Of a DNA stretch of 64,000 nucleotides, positions 56,013-64,000 are shown in pieces. Source of the stretch: Datura wrightii (taxonomy: Eukaryota; Streptophyta; Magnoliopsida; Solanales; Solanaceae); the NCBI GenBank assembly GCA_035772735.1, contig JASDFA010000010.1:130389001-130453000 (forward strand), written 5' to 3'. Both the position numbers and the translations under genes were made by a program. Position 1 is the first letter of the stretch. The number at the start of each line of letters is the position of its first letter. Below the pieces are notes generated by a model that saw only the letters and a program-made list of their open reading frames with translations, was not told where the DNA came from and did not search any database.

Positions 56013-56960
56013 ATGACATCATGGAACACAAATGGGTTGAATGGTTGATACTCATATTTTGGTGAGTCCTGTCTGAATTGTGGAGGACTCCACTTCTGGA
56101 AACACTGTCACACTTGCAGTATATGTGGTGATCAAGATGGCCATTGGGATGGTTGTCCAAATGCATATTCCCCTTCCCCAAGCCCCTACTATGATCCTTC
56201 TGTTATTTTTGATGAGTATAGGAATGATGAAAAGGCGGACTTGGAACACCAAGCTCAGATAGAAAACATGTTAAAACAGGTCCTTGAGCGAACAGAAGCA
56301 ATGAGGGAGCAGATGGAAGTATTGGGAGTTCAGACCAAGGAAAATAGAGAGGCCTTAGAAATGATAAGCGCCAAGTTCATGGAGATGATGGCTGAGGCTG
56401 AAGCTTTCTTTGATTTGCAAGTGACGGTCTTATGCAATACTCAAGAGAGACTACAAGGAGAAGAAAAGGGTGAGTTCTTTGAAGAAGTTCAACAGTTAGA
56501 AGCTCCTGAGAGTCCCCATGATGGTCTCACACATATGGCCAATCCAGTCATGAAAGGAGAGATAGAGTTCCAACCATTTGACATTTATGTGGAGTTAGAT
56601 GTTGATGTGGAGAAGGTGTACACAAGTAAGGAGGTCAAGCACAATGCAGTTTCAGATTTGAGGTGTATTTTACCCCATTCGAAGCATTTCTCGGTATTAA
56701 GTTTGGTTGACAACCTAGAAATAGAGTCTTCCAAGCTTGTAGAGAAAGGTCTAGAGGAGGAACAAGCCCTGTATATTCTAAAATTTTCTGATTTTGAGAG
56801 ACAAAATGACTTCACTTACGTAAGGGCCAATAAGTGCCATAGGCGACATCTACTGCTTGGTACTTTCATTTTTTCACCACCACCCCTTGAGCATAAGAGG
56901 AAACTGGAGAAGAAATTAGGGGTGAGATTCATATCCTCAAAGTGGAGGGAAAAGTGGTGA
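56013..56960 (+). pseudogene. Family C zinc-knuckle ORF, one in-frame stop
   Basis: The ATG at 56013 opens MTSWNTNGLNG, a TGA at 56046 interrupts, and the frame then stays open to TGA at 56958-56960, about 315 codons in all. Residues 18-55 hold a cysteine/histidine cluster (CLNCGGLHFWKHC, then CSICGDQDGHWDGC) like a CCHC nucleic-acid-binding knuckle. Next comes a proline-rich PSPSPYYDP stretch, then a heptad-like, probably coiled-coil segment (about residues 78-140), and an acidic middle. The C-terminal half resembles nothing I can name. The position suggests a gag-like protein reduced to RNA binding and multimerisation; that is inference. The two-hairpin element follows the stop by 9 nt. It is the only ORF of this element. 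Confidence 0.7.
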
Positions 56961-56969
56961 AACTTGATG

Positions 56970-57017
56970 CGTCGTGCCGCGATGTAAAATAAGGCGCTGC
57001 TTGGGAGGCAACCCAAG
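56970..57017 (+). ncRNA. Two-hairpin element after the family C ORF
   Basis: CGTCG-TGCCG-CGATG (one G-U pair, 56970-56984), a 15-nt linker ending GGCGCTG, and CTTGGG-AGGCAA-CCCAAG (57000-57017). Compared with A, the outer part of stem 2 has changed from CAC/GTG to CTT/AAG, keeping all pairs, and the AGGCAA loop is unchanged. Confidence 0.7.
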
Positions 57018-58775
57018 AGTACCACAGGTACACTTTCTATTCAGTTTGTTTGTAATTTTGGTTATTTTTCACTTGTTATTTTTTATTTTGTTTTTAAGCA
57101 CAGATTCAGGGGAAGTCTGAGTACCCATGAAAGTAAAAGCTAAGGAGCATGACAAAAAGATGAGTGTGGGGTCGATGACCCACGTGTTCAAAAATGGAGA
57201 AAAACATGTTGGTAGCTAGGCATAAAGGCTTCAGGAAGTATCTCTCACCTTTGTTTTAATTGTAATTGATGCTTTGGAGACATAGCATAAATTAAGTGTG
57301 GGGTGAGGGAAATTTCATAATTTTGTGCTAAGTTAATTCGGGTGAATATGGTGCTGGGTATAATGTTTTGTTGAAAAAAAATGAATTGAGCACAGTTCAC
57401 CCACCCTTTGATTTTTCTTTTCGGTTCTTTTCCCGAAGGGGGCACTTTGAACCGAGAAATAAAAATTTTCATTTGTTTGTACATAACTTTTCAGTCATAG
57501 TTAGGGACTTTTCCTAACGATGGATGGATGATGACCGTCTTGAGGGAAAATTAGTCTATAGGTTTTTGTTTTTGAACCCTTAGCTAATTGATGGATTGAT
57601 GTTCTTGTTATGTGATATGCATGATTGTAAGATGCAAGTGATTTTAAATAAGAAGCATGTTAACCAATTGTATAACTTTGATTGAAACACCTAGGCTCTT
57701 GAATATGACTCTATATGCCTAAAGGTTAATTTTGAATTCTTGTGATTACCTGAGTTAAGAGTCTGCTGAATTTGTCTTGAATTGAGCACATGCTGTCAGT
57801 GTAAGATGTTTTAATATTCCATGCTATTGTGTAGTGTCTAGAACTTTTCTGGTGTGTATACAAAACAAAATGAGGGATGTCGATTGTAGGAGATGATTTA
57901 GGCATTTCTTTGAATGACCCTAATTTTTATCCGTCGCTTTACCTACCTTGAATGTCTGATCCTAGTTATTCCCATTGAGCCTTAAGCCTATTCTTTGATA
58001 GCTTAAACTTAAGCTTAATCCTTTTCTTTCATTAGCCTTGAATTTGATCCAAAATTCCTAAGCGCTTATGTGAAATTACAAAGAAGTTAAGGAGGGAGAA
58101 GTTGGAATGAGAAGAAAAATAGTGGTTGTGGTAGTTAAAGAAAAGACTAGAGGTGCACTTTTTAAAAAAAGAAATTGAACAAGAGTTAGTAAGGAATAAA
58201 AAAAGAAAAGAGTGAAAAACAAGATTAAAGAAAATAATTGCTTAAGTACTCCTTACTAGCAGTTTGAGTGTGCTTAATGAAATAGTGAAACAAAGTAGAA
58301 AATGGGAGAAAAAAGAATAGAGGTGAAGTAAGAAGATGGAAATTCCTAAGGAAAGTGTGATGTATTAAAAGCGCTTGGGTAAGATAGCCATTATTACTGG
58401 CTAGAATAGTACCTACCCATCCCTTAGCTTACATTACAACCCGATAATTCATACTTGATCTTACGTTCAAACATTCCTAAATTAGTGGAGTAATACACTA
58501 AAGGCAAGCTTATGGGTCAATACATGATGCATGTGAATTCTTTGTGAGAGTGAGTTGAATTCTTATTCATATACCCATACATGTTATAATTGGAAAACTT
58601 GCAAGTGAAAAATGGGTATCTCTCTTGTTGTGGGGGCACATGTTTGAGAAAAGATAGAATTCGTGTTAGAATTCTTGATTGGATAATGTGCATGAGTTTT
58701 ATGTGGATGTAGAGTCGATTCTTGAGGCTAGGAGGTCTTAACTTGGTTGTATTGGACTTGAATTATGTTATATAT

Positions 58776-58808
<33 letters not shown>

Positions 58809-58918
58809 CATGCTTTATTTGAATTTGTCATCTAAATCAGTCATTGTAGCCTTAATTTGAGTCGTCTTGCATCAATCGGTAATTTGTGAGTCTTCCTTGT
58901 GCATGAGATGTTAAGGAT
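57018..58918 (+). other. Family C 3' non-coding region, second copy
   Basis: A T-rich run follows the hairpins (57030-57100). AAGTGTGGGG is at 57294-57303, the GATGGATGATGACCGTCTT block at 57523-57541 and the TTAGTG/CACTAA hairpin at 58482-58501. No gene seen. Confidence 0.7.
58767..58808. repeat. TA microsatellite
   Basis: A run of TA dinucleotides with one interruption. The first C copy has only a short version near 54258, so the tract expanded in this copy or shrank in the other. Confidence 0.85.
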
Positions 58919-58955
58919 TTGTTCAAGGACGAACAAGGCTTTAAGTGTGGGGTAG
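58919..58955 (+). promoter_or_regulatory. Family C pre-PPT hairpin and polypurine tract, second copy
   Basis: TTGTTCAAGGACGAACAA (weakened stem), AAGTGTGGGG at 58943-58952, then TAG and the LTR start TGATC at 58956. Confidence 0.72.
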
Positions 58956-60330
58956 TGATCTTGGGCATATTTACATGCCCAAATACTATTTTATACTCAT
59001 GTTTTACCCATGTTGTACCTTAATTTAAGAATAATCTCATATATTTTGTGTAATTTGTGGCCATGGACTAACAAATATGATTAGCTCTCTTTGTAGGTTG
59101 AAATTGCCAATGTATGGAGCTCAATGTGAATATAATGGTCCTAATATTAAAGAATAATGTTAAGCGATGTATTATGGATGATGAGACAAGCTAAAAAGGA
59201 CATTTGGAGTCAACTTCGTGCCATGGAGAAGCATTGGGGTGTTCAACAATGTGCCACGGAGCAAAGAATTAATTTATATGAGCAGGGGCTACCAAACTAG
59301 TGTGTTGTCGCGTTACCTCCGTGTCACGGAGCAGTTCACCTTCGTGCCACGGAGCCAAAATATTTTCTGAAAACCATAGAGGAGCGAAGGGAGAAGTGAA
59401 AAACTCACCTAGGGTTCACTAATTTTACATTCTCTTTTATCTATTCTTGTAAGTACTCTACTTTAATGATGTTTTTAAGTTATTGTACGAACATGAGTGG
59501 CTAAAACCCTTCCCCTAGGGTTGAGGCCACGTGATATAATTGTAATGCATGAATTCATTTTGGTTTGAGTTGTTAATTGTTGTTTTGTCTTACATTCTTT
59601 ATTATGGTTGTTTTTATGCTTGATCACCATGAAAACATACATGTTAAGATAGGTAAAAGCTTGAAAGAGTAACCCTAGGCAATAACATAGGAATGTAGTT
59701 AGCGAGTTCTTATCTTTCGATATGATTCGCAATTAGGATAAGTAATATACCTAAATTGCCTTGCTTGGTTGATAAAACGGGATGATAGTAAGACACCGAC
59801 TTAGAATTGTCACTCTACCACTCATAGAAGTAGTTGTGAAGCTAAGTTAGGTTAAATGATTAGAGGTACGAAAGTCCCTAATCAAGAGCACAAACCCCGT
59901 AAACCACATCCATATAGTTGAATTGCCCACGAACTAGGATGGCACATCCCGCTCAACGATGTAGTTGTGAGGCTAATTTTTCATTGTTTAGAGGCTCGAG
60001 AGACCATGAACATCGCATTTCCAACTATGTGAGACAACAATTGATAATTTCATACTTGAACCATTACAAAGTATAGCATTGCATGATTATCCGGCCTTTG
60101 CTCTAGTTGCTTATTATATCATTTCTAGATTCTTTTGTGACCATCCTAAAACATAATTATAATTTACCGAAAACTTCTATAATAAACACTTGTGAAGGTT
60201 AATCTTAAACTTGAACTTCATAATTTGCTGAATTAGTCCAGTCCCTGTGGGTTCGACATCCGGCTCTTAAAAAGGGCCACTATTTTACTTGGACGATCGC
60301 GTACGCTTGTGAGTGCGCTGGAGCGCAACA
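58956..60330 (+). repeat. Family C LTR 2, TATA region deleted
   Basis: TGATCTTGGGCAT to GCGCAACA. Compared with LTR 1 it lacks 77 bp (54820-54896 of LTR 1); the joint is at about 59356. The lost bases include the TATA-like box. A perfect CTCCGTG-T-CACGGAG palindrome is at about 59321-59335. Confidence 0.88.
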
Positions 60331-60860
60331 GGTGCCAGTGTTGATTTTGTTTGAAAGGGGCACTTAGTTCACTTCACATTTATGGAGAACCTTGTAGCTA
60401 GAGTTAGACACCAAGTTGAACTTGAGCACAACCTTCCACTCTCAGACAGATGGACAGTTAGAAAGGACTGTTCAATGGTTGGACGATATGTTGCGGGCGT
60501 GTGTGATAGATTTTGGGGGCCATTGGGATAAATTCTTACCCCTAGAATAGTTCTCTTATAATAAAAGTTACCACTCGATCATTTTCATGGCGCCATTTAA
60601 ATCCCTCTATGGGAGAAAGTGCAGATCTCTAATCGGGTAGTTTGATTCATCCAAAGTGAGACCTTGGGAACTAATTTGCTGAGAGAGTCCTTGGAAAAAG
60701 TTAAGATAATTCAGGACCATCTGGTAGCTGCTCAGAGTAGACAGAAGTAGTACACAGACAAGAAGGTGAGGGATATGGAATTCATGGAGGGAGAGAAAGT
60801 GCTGCTCAAGGTATCCCCTATGAAGGGGGTGATGAGGTTCGAGAAGCGGGGCAAGCTTAG
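60331..60860 (+). pseudogene. Chromovirus integrase fragment G
   Basis: Across frames it reads [53 protein letters not shown] and LLKVSPMKGVMRFEKRGKLS. These are the end of the integrase core and the start of the GPY module. The match to B integrase is weaker than among B copies, so this is another chromovirus family. It is bounded on the left by the C LTR and on the right by the F LTR. Confidence 0.78.
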
Positions 60861-61941
60861 TGTCACGCCCCAAAACTGGGGTAGGGCACAACTGGCACTC
60901 GATTCATGATTGATCGAGAAGTTGGCTATATGACATCTGTAACTATAACACTTAGGCCATCCAGGCCACTTGTCATAATCAACTGAAGAATAAACTGGAC
61001 CCATAAGGTCTCAACAATACGGGGTAAACAATCGAAATGCAACCAAGGCAATTAGTGCGCTAAACCAAGCAACAATAAGCCGACGAGGCCACAAACTGAA
61101 TAACACCGTACACACTAAGTCCACAAAGCCTCTATAGAGTAAACTGACTGATGGTCGGAACAGGGCTCCGACCTACCCATAACAGCATCTCAAAACTCAA
61201 GCATAAATAACTAAGCCCTAGATCCAGGAAGAAAGGAGCATACCAACCATCTGTTGATTTCACGAACTGCTACTCAAATGGCCATCCTGACCTCTACCTG
61301 CACCTGCGGCACGAACACAGGTCCCCAAGCAAGGGGACGTCAGTATGAATGAAATGTACTGGTATGTAAGGCTTAAACTATAACCATGAGATAACAATCC
61401 TGTAATAACTAACTTAGCACATAAACATGTAAAGGATAAATATAACCTGGAACTCTGCAACCTGTAATTGATATCAACTTACTATAACATAACTGAACTC
61501 AAGATAACTGAACCAGGAATAAGGAATGGTAACAACCTGGAATCCTGGAAACTGAAACCTGATAATAACTCTATAATAAGATGAAAATGCAATTAAGAAA
61601 TGCACAAGAAAGAAACTATAACTGTAATGCCAGCGACCAACCAACCGTAAATCCATATATAAAATTCGTCCAGTGGGTGTACCACACTAGGGTAAAATAA
61701 AAATATCTCCAGCTGGTGTACCACACCGGGGTAAAATAAAAAGATCTTCAGCCAATGTGCCATATTGGGGTAAAATAAAAATATCTCCAGCTGGTGTGCA
61801 ATACCGGGGTAAAATAAAAACATCTCCAGTCGGTGTGCAATACCGGGGTAAAATAAAAACATTCTAGGCGGTGCTATATCGGGGTAAAATAAAAACATCT
61901 CCAGCCGGTGCAATGCCGGGGTAAAATAAAAACATCTCTAG
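60861..61941 (-). repeat. Partial LTR of a third gypsy family, F (reverse)
   Basis: It begins TGTCACGCCCC, the reverse of the common LTR terminus GGGGCGTGACA, right after integrase G. The minus strand has ACATACCAGTACATTTCATT, a phrase typical of chromovirus LTRs. It is cut at 61941 by A4r. The last quarter is a minisatellite. Confidence 0.6.
61667..61941. repeat. Minisatellite in the F LTR, about 7 units of 34-39 bp
   Basis: Each unit ends GGGGTAAAATAAAAA (the first has AGGGTAAAATAAAAA) and contains a variable GGTGTGCAATACC-like segment. The long minus-strand ORF over it is a by-product of the repeat. Confidence 0.85.
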
Positions 61942-63450
61942 TGTTCGGGCTGTTTCGCAACTACACGCAAGTGCATGTGGTCGAACAAGTAGTAAAATGG
62001 CTAAAGTAAGCCAAGTATCAATCCCACAGGGATTGGACTAAGGTAATAATCAACTTAAGTGTCATTGAACTATAACTTCAAAAATTCAAACAACAGTTTA
62101 AAGAAGATTTTTTAGAATTTGTTTCCTAATTTATACTAATCTAAGACAAAATGATAAAGTGAGTATGAACTATAGTAATGAGCAAGCTAAGACCAAAACG
62201 AACATGCAGGGAAGTAATTTATCGATACAATTCGGTTAATCTTACCTTCGGTTGCTAGTTAAGAATTATTGCCTATGGAGAGAAACTTTCGTATTCTACC
62301 CAACTTAAGAATCATGAACCTTGAATCTACATTTCTGTGATAAAAGAATTTCATGTTCTAGCCATACGAAACTGATTCCTTAATTGACTAATACGACTTT
62401 CAGATATATTTCTATTCTGAAGGTAAATCAATTCTCAATTTTCCCAAACTAAGAAGAGATCATATCCTACCAATTCACAACTTTCCGATTTCTTTCCTTT
62501 TCAAGATAAAACTAGATTTTTTAGATATACATTAACATTGGCCAGACATTAATGCAGTAAGAACAAGAATTGATAGAACAACCATGGAAGAAAAGATGAA
62601 AAACCAAAATGATCAACAATTACATTTCACTACAAATGTTCTTAACCTCAGCAAGAAGTGAATTTAGCCACTCATTTGTGGATTAAACATCATCAAATGA
62701 GTATAAATCATACAAACAATAGAAATAAAGGAGAAAGAGTCAGAGAAGAACCCTAAGAATTTCGTCCCCTCAACTGCCTGTAACCCACGTTCTTGCTCAA
62801 CCAAGTCAGAATAATTAAAAATAAACCTAAGTGTGCTATTTATACTAGTGGGAATTTTTCTCAGAATAACAAGCAATGTGTCACGGAGTGCATCGCGGAG
62901 CACTGCCTCCGTGACACGGAGCTAACGCAGACCCTCTCTGGCATCAGGTCCCTCAGCATTTTACTCCTCAGCGTGCCACGACATGCAACGCGGGGCTTGG
63001 CCAACGTGCCATGGCGCTGTCGCGAACCCTTACTGGAATTTGATGTTCCAGGTAAATATCCCCAACGTGCCACGACTTGTATCGTGTGGCTTTGCCTCCG
63101 TGTCACGGAGGCAACGCGGACCTTCACTGGAAATTTGCCAAAATAAATCATCCGAGGCAGACTGCCTCCGCGATGGCAGTGTGACACGGCTCCATCGCGG
63201 AGCCCCTATATTTGCTGTTTTTCCTTGACCTTTTCCAATGATCGCTTCCGAGTCCATTCCCGATTTTCACCAACATGTAACTTAGCTTCCCAAAATTACA
63301 TTTTCCCTTCAAAATAACACTAATCATGTTGGTTAGTATAAATTCACATTTTAACTACAAATCAAATGAGAATCCACATATAACGATAGATAAACAAGAT
63401 GAAATAGAGCATTTGAGCATCACTTGGGCATATAATTCTGCCCAAGATCA
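61942..63450 (-). repeat. A4r 3' LTR
   Basis: 1509 bp, from TGATC at 63450 to GAACA at 61942. TATA is at 62837-62844 on the minus strand. The GC-rich block at 62880-63200 includes a perfect 23-nt palindrome at 63092-63114 (arms TTGCCTCCGTG, single central T). Confidence 0.87.
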
Positions 63451-63487
63451 CTTACCCACACTTAAAACCTTATTTGTCCTCGAACAA
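63451..63487 (-). promoter_or_regulatory. A4r polypurine tract and pre-PPT hairpin
   Basis: The minus strand reads TTGTTCG-AGGA-CAAATAA, a weakened stem, then TTAAGTGTGGGTAAG and the LTR. Confidence 0.65.
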
Positions 63488-64000
63488 TACTCTCACATCT
63501 CATGCAATTGACACCCATGTATAGCTACTTTGCTCAACAATTCAAGCTACGGTTATACCAATTATTTAATATAGCAAATGATCAAGAAAACGTGCGTAGT
63601 CCCATCAATACCATGACATTCACCATATCAAGACCTCCTAAACTCAAGAATCGACTCTCGATCTCGGCAAACTCATGCAAATCAACTGATCAATACATCT
63701 GACACGAAATTCAATCTCTCGTCAAGCATGTGCCCTCACAACACAAGAGAATTTCCCCTTTTTCAATCATATGATTTCCAAAGCATTACATGTAGGGGTA
63801 TATGAACACGATTTCGCGCTCTCTCCCAAAGAATTCACATGCATCATGTCATGAACCATAGGCTTGCCTCTAGTGTATTACTCCACTAATATAAGTAAGC
63901 GTGATGTAAGATCATGTAGGACTTAATGGGTGTTAATGTAAGCTAAGGAACTAGTAAATACTGGGCTAACCAATAAAAGCAACTAGCCTCCTTAAGCGCT

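Larger units (their letters stand above)
52737..60330 (+). mobile_element. Family C tandem: interior-LTR-interior-LTR
   Basis: Interior 52737-54422, LTR 54423-55869, interior 55870-58955, LTR 58956-60330. The first interior piece repeats 57237-58955 nearly base for base, so two elements share the middle LTR. Such arrays come from unequal recombination. GGTGC follows the last LTR and would be the target duplication in the G integrase. C carries one zinc-knuckle ORF and no protease, reverse transcriptase or integrase, so it is non-autonomous. Confidence 0.8.
61942..64000 (-). mobile_element. Reverse A-type element A4r, runs off the window
   Basis: The 3' LTR is at 61942-63450 in reverse, then the polypurine tract and the start of the shared 3' non-coding region (63488-64000), which matches 50408-50920. 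Coding parts would lie beyond the window. Confidence 0.82.

Noticed and set aside
61667..61941. CRISPR-like array, or a repetitive protein (FLFYPG repeats on the minus strand)
   Set aside because: Units are adjacent without unique spacers, in a plant LTR. The minus-strand ORF is only the repeat read in one frame.

Overview
This window is plant nuclear DNA made almost entirely of LTR retrotransposons of the Ty3/gypsy class. I found no host gene, tRNA or rRNA. Two lineages dominate. One resembles Athila: a tRNA-Asp-type primer-binding site (TGGCGCCGTTGCCGGGGA), a DLGAS-type protease and a PFPQRLKK motif before the protease. The other is a Tekay-like chromovirus (family B): a tRNA-iMet primer-binding site (TGGTATCAGAG), a DPGAT-type protease and an integrase with a chromodomain-like tail. 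The B gag/pol wording and the 'putative plant transposon protein' ORF of the Athila-like elements match what I remember from Solanaceae, so a large-genome nightshade is my best guess. That is inference; no search was run.

Layout of the left two thirds (about 1-40.9 kb) is a nested stack that target-site duplications (TSDs) resolve. The oldest layer is B0: an integrase remnant at 521-1683 and a 3' LTR split into 1927-2436 and 39177-40924. A second chromovirus, B, sits in that LTR from 2437 to 39176, flanked by TATGT at both ends. B itself was hit three times. Athila-like element A (2743-12617, TSD CATGG, two 1433-bp LTRs) lies in its 5' LTR. A reverse-strand chromovirus, B2r (16927-25521), sits where most of its reverse transcriptase should be. 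Athila-like element A' (from 28214) lies in its 3' LTR. An 8,031-bp tandem duplication with breakpoints at 26717 and 34747/34748 then copied part of B plus A', and the second A' copy collapsed to a solo LTR (36234-37648).

Right third: a reverse Athila-like fragment D (about 40996-44976), an LTR of family E (about 44977-46347), a broken chromovirus B4 (46480-48947), reverse element A3r (48948-52736), a tandem family C array (52737-60330), a chromovirus integrase scrap G, an LTR F with a minisatellite, and another reverse A-type element, A4r, running off the window end.

Families A, C and D share a long 3' non-coding region. A and A' carry gag-protease and a second ORF behind a conserved intron but no reverse transcriptase, RNase H or integrase; C carries only one zinc-knuckle ORF. 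They must therefore be mobilised in trans. The only undamaged long ORF in the window is the 406-codon second ORF of A (8065-9285).

The most interesting signals are non-coding: (1) a two-hairpin element 9-10 nt after the stop codon in A, A' and C, with compensatory stem changes; (2) a hairpin with AGGA loop just before the polypurine tract in both lineages; (3) arrays of odd-length perfect palindromes in the LTRs; (4) a purine tract AAGTGTGGGG repeated three times in A.
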